Below are positions 46,701 through 59,307 of a stretch of 64,000 bases of DNA, piece by piece. This DNA is from Oryza sativa Japonica Group (lineage: Eukaryota > Streptophyta > Magnoliopsida > Poales > Poaceae), in assembly GCF_034140825.1 (NCBI RefSeq), contig NC_089037.1, positions 28,859,501 to 28,923,500 of the forward strand. The letters are read 5' to 3'. Under the pieces are notes generated by a model. The model searched no databases. It had not been told where the DNA came from and saw only the letters and a list, made by a program, of their open reading frames with translations. The stretch's first letter is position 1; each line of letters begins with the position of its first letter. A program made the position numbers and the translations under genes.

Positions 46701-48991
46701 TTTAATTTCTTCTTTTTCGGGATCTTTTTGGTTGACAACACTGTTTTTCTCCTATTAGAGCTCTATGCGTTGTGCCGGTACATGTCTTCTGGAAGAGTAC
46801 CTGGAAATTCAGAACCTGCTGGACTAATTGAAGACAAAGAGGGTGAAGACAATAAAGAGAGCTCAAAAACAGATGAGTCTGAACTCAGATTGGCACAACT
46901 TCAACACCAGCTCCCAACTAATGAACCTGGAGCGCTGATGCATCTTGTACAAGAATCTACTGCTGCTGATGCAGACGACGCTGATGCCAAAGAATGCAGG
47001 AGTTTATTCAAAAACCTGAAGTTCTACCTAAGTCGTGAGGTAGGCCAGTGGAAACTTATGTACCCTGGGGATATCCCTGGGGGTATGTTTGTTCAATTAG
47101 ATCATCTTCAATATACTTATCTTATTATCTGTCTTGTTTTCCACTTTCAGGTGCCTAGGGAATCTCTCTTATTTATCATTCCAGCATTTGGTGGTACCGT
47201 TTCATGGGAAGGAGAAGGAGCTCCTTTTGATGAGACAGATGAAGACATCACTCATCAGGTATATTTATCTTTCTGTAAGATTACACCAGAGGTTGCCCAA
47301 ATTGATGGATAAAATTATTGTTACCCTTTTGTTAAATATAAAATACTGTTTAAATATCAAATAATCATATATAACAATTAGCTCAGCCATTTGTTTCCAA
47401 TTTATCTCTAATGTAGTTTTATCTTGTAGTTACGGTATTTTGCAGATTACTGATATCACTCATTATTTTGCAGATTGTTGATAGACCGACCCAAAGCCAC
47501 GTTTTCCTCTCTAGGGAGTATGTTCAACCACAGTGGATATATGATTGCGTGAATGCTCGCATCATATTGCCGACAGAAGGTTATATTGTCGGGAGGTATA
47601 CCTCATGGCACATGTATTATATATGTAATTTTTATTGATTATTTGTGTGGCCTTGTGTGTTGCTTCTACATATGTTTGCTAAAATTTGTGGGTGGATATT
47701 TGTGTTTATTTCCAACCTTAGTTGGGGGCAGCCTTCACTAATGACAATTGCTTGCTGTTAACATCATATGGAGATATCCCTTTAATAGTTGTTAAGTGCT
47801 GATTATATAATATTTGCACTCCTGTAGTTGAGAGCCCAATGTTTGTCCCACTTCCAACTTAATTAAAAATCACTGTACTGCAATACCTTAATTTGTCGCA
47901 TGCTGTTTTCACATTTTGGTTGCACATATTGATGGTTCTTAGGTGGAAACAACTTTACTGAAATATAGTTCATGTATAATTTAACATTTAGTTAAATTGA
48001 CAGCCTTTTTTTACTGTCTGTACTTGCACAGTTTGCAAAAATGAACTATAAAGATGCATAAAAGTTGATCTAATTTTTTATACTTATGTTTGTCCTAATT
48101 TTTGCCATCAATATTCCTTTTTTTTTTGGTCTCAGGGTGCCTCCACCACATTTATCTCCCTTTGTGGACAATGATGCAGAGGGTTACATTCCTGAGTATG
48201 CAGAGACCATTAAGAGGCTGCAAGCTGCTGCTCAAAGCCAGGTGTTGCCTCTGCCAAGTTTAGGGGACGAAGATATGGAAAATTCACTGGTAGAGGCAAT
48301 TATTGATCGATCAGAGTCTAATGAAATTGCTGACAAGAAGAGGAAGGTAAATTCAACACCATGTAGTACAAAACATTAGTCCTTTCTGCTGTCATCTTAT
48401 TTGCTTCTTGTACAGAAAGCATTCTCTGTTGTCTCATTTTGCCTTTTTCTCTTCTAAAGTTGGAGATGCTAGAGAAGCAGTACCACGATGAGCTGAGGAT
48501 GGAATACGAAGGAAAGACCTTCTCAAATAGGACGGCAGATAACCAACCAGATGTTGTGGACAAAAGTGATACTAAAGAAGCTGACGATCATATGGAGGAC
48601 TCTCATAAACAAGCCGAGAAGGATGCTGCTGACATTTCCAAGACCCTTATGTCTCGCAAGCAGAGAGGCCTTCTTCAAGCAATTGAGGTCTGCGCTCTTA
48701 TGCCTTGCATGTATTTGTCACTTTCTGCTTGCTTGCTGTTTCACATCCGTTCATTGTTGCAGCCATGTCATCCATTGAAATTTTAGCCACATTGCCAAAT
48801 TTTATAACATATGCCTTGTAGATGCCACAAGCATTTCCCTGTTTCAGCGTAAATTTAAGTGGCTTTGAGCTAAACTAATCTGTTACCCTTTGCAACTACA
48901 GATTAACCAGGAAAGGAAAAAGGACAAGGTGAACTTGCTGAAGAAAAGGAAAAAGAATGCTGATTCCAGTGCTTCGGCCAAAGGTCGCTGA
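43749..48991 (+). CDS. PES: Pescadillo homolog (PES), ribosome biogenesis, 14 exons
   Basis: Exons 43749-43772, 43869-43954, 44271-44399, 45117-45236, 45318-45443, 45660-45744, 45849-45959, 46526-46619, 46759-47039, 47151-47258, 47474-47595, 48136-48346, 48460-48687 and 48902-48991 join in frame to 604 aa. Pescadillo works with BOP1 and WDR12 (PeBoW) in the nucleolus to mature the 60S subunit (5.8S/28S rRNA processing). The N-terminal Pescadillo domain is clear ([52 protein letters not shown]). An acidic linker follows (residues about 275-335). A BRCT domain at about 340-430 has [20 protein letters not shown] and the signature Trp in [10 protein letters not shown]. The C-terminus is coiled-coil-like and ends in a basic KKRKK nucleolar signal. 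Exon 1 codes only eight residues (MPKHYRPA), and its ATG matches other plant PES starts. The gene appears intact. Confidence 0.97.
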
Positions 48992-49818
48992 GGCTCGAAC
49001 TTCATTTGCTCCATGCTGTATCTGTTTTGACAAATTGTTCATCGGTCGCTGCTTCTGTGGAGTTGCTGCCATGATCTGCACACCTACGTATTCTTATGCA
49101 TGATAAGCAGCTCCATTTTGATGTTTAGGTGTTTTACATGGGCTTTAAGAATATGCCCAGATACCTCAGTAGAAAATTTTGAGCTATTTACCTAGTGTCC
49201 AAAGTGTGTTCCCTGATGATTAGTAGCTATTACTCTTCCAAATTTTGACGCGGTTGCTGCTCAAGTGCTCATCTAGCTACATAATTCTTAATCAGGAGTT
49301 TAGGGCCTGATATCTGTTGGCCGGTTGGTGATGCTGCAAAATGCAACATGATGAGTAGATGGCGATCTTAGCTCCAGAAATTTAACGGCTAGAATGAAAG
49401 CAAATCAAAATTAAGAAAATTTACAAGCAGCGCGATTCACATTTAAACGAGAAATTTAAATCTGTGTTCAAACTGTTGCTCCCAAAGTACAACGCAAATA
49501 AGCAAACCACGCGTTCTGAAAGTCATTGTTTGAAATGCGAGCCCGGGCGATATGACGAATTTCACCAAATCTCCTGAAATTCAACAACTTACTTTCCCCC
49601 AAAACTCGACCAAAACGAATTTTTGAAGATTTGGAACACACAATTGAAGAAAATCATTTCTGAAACATCCGAGCCGTCCGATCTCGCGACGGGAGAATCG
49701 AACAGAGAAGATAACGAACGGGCACATCCACGACCGTCGCCTCCAAACCCAGCAGCAGGCGGGGAGGGCCCACCACCAGCCGCCATTCTCTCCTCGATTT
49801 CCCTCCACCGTCGCCGCC
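48992..49818. other. PES 3' UTR and PURA2 promoter
   Basis: The PES 3' UTR probably reaches about 49.2 kb. From about 49.66 kb the sequence becomes GC-rich with CCG/CCA runs and leads into the PURA2 start. No other gene. Confidence 0.5.
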
Positions 49819-51550
49819 ATGCCATTCTCCCCTCCGTGCCTGGACCCCGCCGCCGCCGCCGCCGCCTCCCTCTCCTTCCTCCCCGCCGCCGCCGCGAGGC
49901 CACCGGCGCCATGCGCGGTGGCGCCGCGCTCGCGCCGGGCGCTGAGGGTGGCGGCATCCGTGGCCACGGCCCCGGAGTCGGCGGCCGCGCAGGGGCGGCT
50001 GGAGTCGCTGAGCCAGGTGGCCGGGGTGCTGGGCACGCAGTGGGGCGACGAGGGGAAGGGAAAGCTCGTCGACATCCTCGCGCAGCGCTTCGACATCGTC
50101 GCACGCTGCCAGGTCGGTCCGTCTCGCGCCGTCGCGCGCGCTTCTTTTGCTGGGTGGGGCTGTTTGGTTCCCAGCCACACTTTACCATTACTTGCTAATA
50201 AAAGTTGTCACACCTTGTCTAAGGTGAGGTGATCAAATTGTTAGCCACAACTTACTAAGTCTAAGGGAATCTGAATCTTGCCACACTTTTTTGAGCCATT
50301 GACACGTGGGACCCAATTTGTTAGAGGGGAATCTTGCCACAACTGTTGCTACAACCAAACACCTGTCAAATCTGCCTAACCTTAGGCGTGGCAAACTGTG
50401 GCAAAGTGTGGCTTGCAACCAAACACACCCGCTCTCTGCTCCTCTTTGCTTTGTCAGTTTGTCCGGAAGGTGTTCGATTAATTGGTTCCTTGTGGTAGGA
50501 TAGTACGAGTTCTCACGTTGGCGCTGGTGAGTTTCCAGAGGCGATCCTTTAGCTGAGATGTACTCCCTCTGTCCAAAAAAACCAACATAGTAGGATGTCT
50601 CACGTTCCGTACTAGGTTGGTTTTTTTCTGACAGAGGGGAGTAGTAATTTGCGTTAGTTTGCTTTATGATCGTTACTTGAAGGGTGTTTATCTTCCGGCG
50701 CCATCCACGCAGACTGCCTTTACCGTACTACTGTAAGCTACTGCTACTTTGTACTCCTTTGATCGCAACACTATCACAGAAAGTCGTTTTATACATGGGA
50801 AATTCAACTCTAGCAGAACAGGAGAAATTCCGTGTTACGAAGGAAGCTTAGTAGTCCAAGGCTCCCTTCCATTTTGGTTCTTGCTTGGTTTTGATGATAA
50901 GTACTGATATCAGCATGGGTTGTACTTGTACCATTGGTCCCCAGTTTTCTTGAATTGTGTGAAGCCCTTCCGATCTCAACGTATTCTTGATGAGACTCGA
51001 GAGCCTTGCTGTTTTCTCATTCTTGAATATATCTTTAATTTTTATGATGATAATTTTTATGGCTGTATCATCATTAACGAATAAGGATAGCTGAACTATT
51101 CTAAGCATCAGTTTAATATATCTGCAGAAAGCATTTTGTCTATTCCCAATTTTTCTAAACCCATAACCACAATGGATATTCCTTCTATATGTTCATTTTT
51201 TTAATGTCGAATCCTTCGTACTAACAAAATAGAATTATAAAACATCTTAAAATACCGATAACCCTTCCGGTTATCTAGTCGAGGCAGTAATGCAGTATTG
51301 ATAACTAATGGTGCATTTCCTTTATGGCAAGGATATTGCCTTTTCACTTTACACAAGCAGTTCTTATGGGTTAAAAAAAATGATTATCCTGCTTCATGGA
51401 AAACCTTGATTACATAGTGCTCATTTCTCCTACTGTTCTCTCTGCACTTGTTGTATTGACTAATTTTTATAGGTTTTTGCACACCTTTATGAAGTTCAGT
51501 TTTCTTAAGGTGGCAATAAGACTAGACTTAGTTTTGTCCAATAGGATTTG

Positions 51551-51587
<37 letters not shown>

Positions 51588-53009
51588 TTAACTTGTAGAA
51601 TGTTTTATGTTATTAGGGTGGAGCTAATGCTGGGCATACTATATATAATTCAGAGGGAAAGAAGTTTTCATTACATCTTGTTCCATCAGGTATCCTCAAT
51701 GAGAAGACAATGTGTGTAGTTGGTAATGGAGCAGTAGTTCATCTTCCTGGGTTCTTCAAAGAAATTGATGGGTTAGAATCAAATGGAATTTCCTGTGAAG
51801 GAAGAATTTTAGTATCAGATCGTGCCCATCTTTTGTTTGACTTTCATCAAACTGTTGACGGGCTCAGAGAGGTAGAGCTTGGAAATTCCCTTATAGGAAC
51901 AACAAAGAGGGGAATTGGGCCATGCTATTCAAACAAAGTTATAAGGAATGGACTTAGAGTCAGTGATCTGCGGCATATGGATACATTTGGTGCTAAACTC
52001 AATACCTTGCTGAGAGATGCAGCTCTGCGCTTTGAAGGATTTGAATACAGTACCAAGACCCTTAAAGAGGAGGTTGAGAAGTACGAAAAGTTTGCCGAGC
52101 GTCTAGGACCTTATATTACTGATACCGTGCACTTCATGAATCAATCAATCTTGCAGAATAAGAAAATATTGGTTGAAGGTGGTCAAGCCACCATGTTAGA
52201 CATTGACTTTGGTACTTACCCATTTGTTACTTCCTCGAGTCCCTCAGCTGGTGGTATTTGCACTGGCCTTGGTATTGCTCCTAGAAGTATCGGTGATCTC
52301 ATTGGAGTGGTCGGTACAGCTATCTTTAAACTTCTTAACAATCCATACTTTTCCTCTCCCTACAAAACTTAATATTTCCATGTGCAGGTAAAAGCTTACA
52401 CAACCAGGGTAGGTTCTGGCCCATTCCCAACAGAGCTGTTGGGTAAGACTGGTGATTTGCTCCGCGCTTCTGGAATGGAGTTTGGGACAACGACAGGTCG
52501 ACCGAGGCGCTGTGGCTGGCTTGATATAGTTGCACTCAAGTACTGCTGCCAAATAAACGGTTTCTCATCTTTAAATCTGACCAAACTCGACGTGTTAACT
52601 GGCCTCAAGGAAGTAAAGCTGGGAATTGCATATTGTACTGAAGATGGTAAAGAAATTGAATCATTCCCTGCAGACCTTGATCTTCTGGAGAAAATTAAGG
52701 TGAGGAAGAGCAGTTGATCCTGTTCCATTTACTCATATTCCATGCCATAATTTTACAGGCAGCATATGAGAGCACTAAATCACTCAATGTGACTCTTGGT
52801 AATTGATGAAAATTCTTATGTTCTCTCTGTTGGTATAGGTCAAATATGAGGTTCTACCTGGGTGGGAGGACGACATTTCCTCTGTACGAAACTACAGCGA
52901 TCTCCCAGAGACTGCTCGTTTGTACGTGGAGAGGATAGAAGAGCTGGTTGGTATCCCAGTCCATTACATCGGCGTAGGACCAGGGCGTGATGCTCTCATA
53001 TACAAATAG
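49819..53009 (+). CDS. PURA2: adenylosuccinate synthetase, plastid form, 4 exons
   Basis: Exons 49819-50112, 51617-52309, 52388-52699 and 52839-53009 join in frame to 489 aa. The enzyme makes adenylosuccinate from IMP, aspartate and GTP, the first committed step to AMP. Residues 1 to about 60 are Ala/Pro/Ser-rich with few acids, a plausible chloroplast transit peptide. The mature enzyme begins with the GTP/IMP loop [15 protein letters not shown] (Gly76 region), then [13 protein letters not shown] across the first splice. Other conserved blocks are [58 protein letters not shown] and the C-terminal [12 protein letters not shown]. All expected active-site motifs are present. Intron 1 (1.5 kb) carries a MITE, a short Stowaway-like element and a TA microsatellite. 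It lies tail-to-tail with NAA20. The family is certain; the PURA2 name is from memory. Confidence 0.97.
50155..50431. mobile_element. MITE in PURA2 intron 1
   Basis: The left end GGCTGTTTGGTTCCCAGCCA continues CACTTT. The complement of the right end reads CGGGTGTGTTTGGTTGCAAG followed by CCACACTTT. About 275 bp, starting only about 40 bp after the exon 1 donor. Non-coding. Confidence 0.7.
50561..50643. mobile_element. short Stowaway-like MITE in PURA2 intron 1
   Basis: TACTCCCTCTGTCCAAAAAA pairs with the complement of TTTTTTCTGACAGAGGGGAG, with a hairpin interior (CCAACATAGTAGG/CTAGGTTGG). About 83 bp. Confidence 0.75.
51548..51585. repeat. TA dinucleotide microsatellite
   Basis: An uninterrupted run of alternating A and T, about 35 bp, in PURA2 intron 1 about 30 bp before the exon 2 acceptor region. 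Likely polymorphic between cultivars. Confidence 0.9.
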
Positions 53010-53886
53010 GGGGACTTCAGGAAGCACGTATCCTATCAAATTCGTTGTTTAGGGCAATACCAATTTTGTTATTCCCTAATAAGAAAGACACTGGTTGATT
53101 GGACTGTATAAAGGCCTGGAGGGTGTAGGAATTCCAAAATCTTTTTTTGCCCTAACAAGATTAAATACGGTCCCCGCTGCTGTCCAATGGATATTCTTTT
53201 TCTAGCTATTGTCAATATATTAGTGGAATTTTGAGCACGATAAAATGAGAGCCGGATATGGGAGCTACCGGCTACAGTCATATTTAAGGCCAATTAGAGG
53301 ACGACTTACATACATCGATGATTTTTCCTATCGACGTTCATAGCTCAAACAAACACGAGTGCAAGTTCTTCACGTATGTTTATCAGTATTCCAAGGGTTG
53401 ATGTAACTTTGAGAAGAAATCTTAAGAAATTTGGCAATTTTATATTAAATGTTTGATGAATTTTCTTACTCCTCTCTGCAGTGCTAACGTATGTGAAGTT
53501 GTGATCTCGCGTTACGCCCGCTACCAAGGTCAAAACTCCACATCTGCAGAATATCAGACTTGGCCCATTCACATTTTATCTATACTAAGGTCTCATCTGG
53601 TTTCTAATCGTGTGGAGGCTAATGATACAGACGTGGAACTCCTCGATACAAGAAAATAACGGTATGGTTACAAGATAGCACCTCATTCCAAGATAGACTA
53701 CTTACTAAGTGCTGCATTCCATTCCAAAACGATAGAATCACCTTCAGAGTTATGTTGAATCTTATCAGGATGCAGAAAAGAAAACAGCACGATCACTAGA
53801 TGATACTACTGGAGACAAAAGACACTTGGCAAATCACCATAGAAGTTAACAGCAAACAAAACACTGGAAGTAACTAGAAGTTAACT
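53010..53886. other. spacer between convergent PURA2 and NAA20
   Basis: It holds both 3' UTRs. No further gene or clear repeat. Confidence 0.5.
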
Positions 53887-56485
53887 TCAATCATATTCAA
53901 GTTCATCCGGTGTTATTGGTCTCTTCAGTGGTATGATGGACTTCTTTTCAACGTCTTGTGACAAAGCTTTCCTCATATCTAAGCAAAAACAAGGACAGAA
54001 GTGAGCAACGCCATTAGAACAATGAATTTGAATATGACACAAAGTGATGATTTGGCACTGTGGAAGTGCTTACCAAGGCCATCTTCTTCCCCTGAGTAAT
54101 AGCGGAGCACCCTTCGATAAACCACATAGCCAAGCTATGGAAACCAGGAACATAATTTGATAAGCTCACTAGAAATAATGTCATTTTGGATTCAAATTTT
54201 CAAGAATAAACTCTATGCTGAAACCTTCATACATGATTTTTTTTTTCACTAAAACAATTCTGTTTAGGGGCAGTAGAAGAAACTAGTTTGAAAGATCAAG
54301 CGTTTGTTATTCAGTATTCATATATAAATGTGTAATCATATAAATCAGTGAGTTAGAGTGCTAGATGATCATGAAATTTGTATGAAGCTTACCTTTTCAT
54401 ACATCCTTATTGCTGGCATGTTAGATGCTCTTACGAAGAGATCCACAAAGTAGGCCTTATCCCTGAAAGGATAACCATTTTTAGCGTAATATTAGAATCT
54501 ATAATAAATAACATGACAACAACAGTTATGGAATCATAAAGTCGAAATAAATGGGACATTAGCAAAAACAAGTATACCACAATAGAGCAATGGAACAGGC
54601 TGATATTTTTAATTCAAGAATCCAATTCTTTATCTAAGGTATGTGCTTAGTGGAAGGAAATACCCAGTTAAACTCTACAGAATCCTACTGAATGGAAATT
54701 GTTCACAGAACTAGTAGGCCAGAACAGTAATACATTACCGTCTTACCATACTACAATTTCTAGCTTGCAATGCTTATGATCATAGCTGATAATCTGATAT
54801 GATAATCAGTCCTCAATTGAAAATTTAAGGTATATATTTGAGATATTTTCTGATTTTATAATGCCTGCATGTCGATGGAATGAGCTTCCCAACCATGCCC
54901 CTGCTTATTATCTTTCCTCAGTATGCAGCTTTCGTTAAAACCCATACAAACTACTAAGTATTCCCTCATCCTCCAAAAACAATCATGAGATGGTACATAA
55001 CAGAACTAAATTCCTAGTAAGCATTCTCAATTTTATCACCTCCTTTTTTTTTTTGCGGGGAATTTTATCACCTCCTTAATACTTGTGCAAGGACAATTAT
55101 GGCCTATATCAATTAACAGCAGAACTACTACAGCTCACATGGTCAGTCATCAGCCCCACAGACCACAGGATACAAGAGGACCTTAAACTTGAACTAAGCT
55201 CATTAAACAGGGATAAGTTCCTTGATCTTAGCAAAGCTAGAATGACAATATATAAGTTTCAACCAATATTGATATCATGCAGATACAAAAGTACAATGAG
55301 ATTAAATACTGTATTGCTAAGGAATTCAGAAAATGAATGATTGAAGAACATGATATATCAAATGAACAGTTGTTTATGCACAATAAGCACAAAATTCAAT
55401 AATAGTCAGTATAGTTTACAATCACCAAATCGGCGTGAAGGTTCAATCATAGGGATAGTCATAGTTGAGATACTTACATCTTGTCACTGATTTCCTCCAA
55501 AAGGTTCATAAGTTTTTTGGCTAGCTTCTGCCTCCGAAATTCTGTGGCAACAGACACTGCTGTAACATGTCCATGCCAAGATTCACCTTGTCCTTCAACC
55601 TTACCCATGACTGCAACAGACATCCAAATAAATGAATGGCCACAAAGACATAAACTAAACTAGGAGAATGTGGAGGAGGAAGAAATATTGCAGACATAAC
55701 ATTACACAATGGTGGAAATGCAGATTTGGGGTCAACTGACCCCATAGCCTTTTGCAGGTGAACTTTGTATTACTTGGAAAATATATAAATTTTAAAAATT
55801 ATACATATCCACTAGAATATTGCACAGTGCTCATCTATTCAGACAGGTGAATCATCTCAATACTCCACTATAGAATACTGCATTCAGCACTAAAAGGGTT
55901 ACTCTTAACACTACTATGAACAACATGCTCGCCTGCTCCCAATTCAGGTCATAGTGTTCCACCCTTCCCAAAGAGGCAAATAATAAGTCCTAATCGGCAA
56001 ATAAATAGTACTACCAAGATTACATTAGACTCCACTGGAACCTCCACAAATCATAAATTTCCTGCGAACCACATTCCAATCGGGCACTGTAACGCCCAAA
56101 AGATCCCTAAATTCTCATGTTTTCCAGAGGAAATGCAGGGTTTACTCTACAATTTCAGCGAATCTGACAAACAAAGACGCAGAATCACTAGCAACAGCTA
56201 GCACAGACCCAGCCGCCCCCAAGGGCAAGAACACGTACTGTATCCCATGACGCGGTCCCCGGGGCTGACGGCGGCGTGGAAGTAGTCGGGCCAGCGAGCC
56301 ATGTACGTCATGTAGAAGGACATGTTGAACTGCGACGAGCATACCGACGGGTAAGCTCGAAATCAAGAGAAGAAAAAGGAGACGGCGAGGGTTTAGGGCG
56401 GACGCACGGTCTCGGTGAGGTGGTCGAGGTTGACGGAGGAGAAGCGGAGGAGGTCGTCGCAGCAGAACCGGCGGATGGTCGTCAT
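53887..56485 (-). CDS. NAA20: N-alpha-acetyltransferase 20 (NatB catalytic subunit), 6 exons
   Basis: Exons on the minus strand: 56485-56408, 56329-56239, 55610-55478, 54462-54393, 54134-54074 and 53978-53887. They join in frame to 174 aa, the usual NAA20 length. NatB acetylates nascent proteins starting Met-Asp/Glu/Asn/Gln at the ribosome, with NAA25 as auxiliary subunit. The protein starts MTTIRRFCCDDLLRFSSVNL and follows the family throughout (TETFNMSFYMTYMARWPDYF; GYIMGKVEGQGESWHGHVTA; VDLFVRASNMPAIRMYEKLG; GYVVYRRVLRYYSG). The acetyl-CoA loop reads FRRQKLAKKLM, a variant of R/Q-x-x-G-x-A without the Gly, which I believe is normal in plant NAA20. The C-terminus is short (PITPDELEYD). The gene is complete. 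The ATG is unambiguous because conserved sequence begins at once. Confidence 0.97.
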
Positions 56486-56860
56486 GGCCCCTCGGCCTCC
56501 TGGCCGCGGCGGCGGCGGCGCCGGTGAGGGATCTCGTCGTCGGGGCGGCGCTGTGCTCTCGAGATTCCGGTGAGAAGAGAGAAGCTTCGAGCGGCGGAGA
56601 GCCGGTGCCTGGACGGGTGTTGGACTTCAGATAGGCGCTCCTCCGGGCCTAATGGGCCGTCCTAACTGGCCCCACTTTGACGTGCTCCCTTCCGGCTCAT
56701 CAAACCCACGAGTGTGAATCCCAAATTGGATCATTTTTTTAGCGAGTACTCGGAGAATGCTACGCGTCGGACGTACGGCGCGAAACGAAAAATCGGACGT
56801 CTCGCGCGACAGTTCGATCCATGCACAGGTGCGCCAGCCATCCATCATGCATGGATTAAA
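56486..56860. other. NAA20 promoter region
   Basis: GC-rich to about 56.65 kb. A site II-like TGGGCC word lies near 56652, fitting a housekeeping gene. No coding potential beyond NAA20. Confidence 0.45.
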
Positions 56861-56869
56861 CAAATTTTA

Positions 56870-57790
56870 GACTATTTTTTCTCTTAAAATATTTATCCAA
56901 AACATGATCCGATTACACCATTAAATTCATTGCAATTAAAATTTTAAAACAAGTCCACACATGAATATAATCCGATAAAAAAAATTAGCTTATTATTGAA
57001 TTATTTTACTGTTGCACGCTGTTGCGCCAAGTATATCGGAATTGTTTCATTAAGTAGATCGAAAATGTTTTATCGGATGCTGTTTCATCTTATATGAAAA
57101 TAATGTTTCAGCGAATAGCGAAAGAATGTTTCAATTCACGGTAACATTTGATCATTACAGAATGAAACATCATGACTATATTAGGTGAAACATTTTTAAA
57201 TTGAAAAAAAAATCGAACGGTTAAATATTGCAGTTAACCAACAAGTAAAACATGATGCTATATATATGGTGAAAAAGAAAATCAGCAATTGGAACATTTA
57301 GATATTTTATGAAATATGGTGAAGATACACGTTGAAACATGCCGCTGTCACATATGAAACAACAAGTATTAACGAATTGAAACACATGTTTTTCTTTTAT
57401 CAAAATATAATCAAGCGATATCTTGTTGTAAAGATTTAATTACAACAAATACAATGTAGTGATCGGATCATAAATTGAATAGGTAATTTGAGGGAAAAAT
57501 CATTTTGAAGCTTGCTAAAACATATGCATGTATGCATGCATGAGGTGGAGAGAGAGTAGTAGCAGGTAGTTTCAGGAATTTTGTGAAACAAGACACATAT
57601 TGAAACATATCACTAACACGTATGAAACATTTTGTTTTAATGGTTTGAAACACATGTTTTTCTTTTGACATAATATAATCATGTAATATCTTATTGTAAA
57701 TATTTAATTGCAACGAATACAACGGTGTGATCGGTCCATAGATCGGATAAGTAATTTAGGAGAAAAAATATTTAAAGAGAGGAGGAAAGA
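56870..57790. mobile_element. fold-back element related to the one at 27 kb
   Basis: The left arm (TTATCCAAAACATGATCCG, ATTACACCATT, ATGAATATAATCCGATAAA) is mirrored by two tandem copies of the right arm, near 57385-57510 and 57645-57775. Each copy has ACACATGTTTTTCTTTT, an AAAATATAATCA-type or ATAATATAATCATG word, and ATCGGAT(C)ATA. GAAACAT words recur throughout the centre. No coding capacity. Confidence 0.6.
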
Positions 57791-58180
57791 ATGAAAAGAA
57801 ACAACTAGGCATGTGCATGTATATTACAGTACGATAAGGGTTCGTCCAATCCACCAGACTGCTGATTTGCAGCATTTCCCTGGCATCAACATAAAGAAAG
57901 GAGAAATTAGCATGTAAGAACTGAGCTGGTCGTAGGCATCCGACGTTTTTCATTTGATTGAACGTTCGAAGAGGAGCATTTTCATACCACATAACGCCGT
58001 ACCGTTGAACGGAATTACATTAACGTAACTTCAGCACGGTATGGTAGGTACCAGTTCTATTACTATGGTACCAGACATGAACCAGATTAGGCCCTGTTTA
58101 GTTCCTAAAAACTTTTTAAAAAACATCACACGAATTTTTAAACATATGTATGGAGCATTAAAAATAGATAAAAAAAATAA

Positions 58181-59307
58181 GGGGCAATTGTGTTTCTATC
58201 CTTGCTTTACGATTCAATTGTGATTTTATCCCTACTTTTTAGGGTTTGTGATTTTGCCCCTACTTTTTTAAATGAAGTAGCCGTCTGCCCCTACTTTGTT
58301 AACTAATGGTACCGGTGTTAAATTTATGGTGAATGGACAAATATACCCCTGAAATGTTTTGGCATTCAATGATAATTTCTAGAGCAAAACGAACACTAAT
58401 GCCTAATGATTAGAAAAAAGGAGATAAAAAGTGACAAATATTTGCACTTTTGCTCGTGATAGAGATTTAGTCTTGATAAACGAACAGTTGCATGGATGAT
58501 TTTGGCCCACAGCATGCATGGGCATCGTGATCGATCACCATTGTATTTATGCCATCCCAAATCCCAACTAACTAAACGCAGAATAATAGAAGCAGCACTA
58601 ACACTCACCTTATGCCCGTCTCCTCCGGCGTCGGCAGCGCCATGGAAGGCGACGCTCCCCGTGCTCGACTGCGACGTCTTTTCGTACTCCGACGCTGACG
58701 ACGCCGACGCGCACTTCTCCTCCGTCTTCGCCAGCTCAGCCTCTGACTCGGCCATGTACTCACACTCCGACGAGGAGCAGTTGCTCACCACCGGCAACGG
58801 CAGCCCGAGCGAGTCCCTCTCGTCGACGGCAATGTCCTCTTCCTCGCCGTCATCCTCGTCGCGGCGCCTCCAAAGGCCGTCCCTGCGCGTGCAGCCGCGC
58901 GAGCGCCGCACCTCCCTGCGCGCGCGCCAGCCGCGACGCTGCCGCCGCCGCACCTCCCTGCCCGCGCCCGACTCCGCCGCGCGCTGGCCCGCACCGCTTC
59001 TCCTCCCTGCCGCGCGCTGGCCGCGCGTCGCCGCCGCCACCACTTGCAACCCAGCGCTTGCAACCCGGACAGTAAAGGAATTCGGGATTTTGCTCATTGA
59101 ACCAAGGGTAGAATGGTCATTCACAAATAATAATAACATTTTCTTTATTCGTTTAATTCGGAAATTTCAGGCCCACCAAACTTATGTCAAAACCAGAGGC
59201 AGACGGGTGCTTCATTTCATAAAAGCAGGGGCAAAATCACAAACCCTAAAAAGTAAGGGTAAAATCACAATTGAATTGTAAATCAAGGACTGAAACACAA
59301 TTGCCCC
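58181..59307. mobile_element. second MULE with gene-like cargo, 9-bp TSD
   Basis: A perfect 9-bp duplication AAAAAATAA lies at 58172-58180 and 59308-59316. TIRs of about 110 bp start GGGGCAATTGTGTTT on both sides and share AATTCAATTGTGATTTTA, CTACTTTTTAGGGTTTGTGA and GTCTGCC. There is no transposase. The interior, about 58617-59080, is sharply GC-rich with a long minus-strand open frame. It is inserted into the Tourist-like MITE above. Family features match MULEs; the cargo makes it Pack-MULE type. Its TIRs differ from those of the MULE at 17616, so the two belong to different families. Confidence 0.9.
58617..59080 (-). pseudogene. GC-rich gene-like cargo of the second MULE
   Basis: On the minus strand a frame runs through RDEDDGEEEDIAVDERDS, a Ser/Glu-rich stretch (SNCSSSECEYMAESEAELAK) and DAGGDGHK. 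It then meets GTGAGT, a good splice donor, as if an exon edge had been captured. Upstream it becomes Arg/Ala/Gly-rich low complexity. I recognise no family. No promoter or complete CDS can be shown. Confidence 0.4.

Noticed and set aside
58496-59281. A 261-codon plus-strand frame as a new protein gene
   Set aside because: It spans the TIRs of a MULE on both sides, so it cannot be a normal gene. The GC-rich middle is better read as captured cargo.
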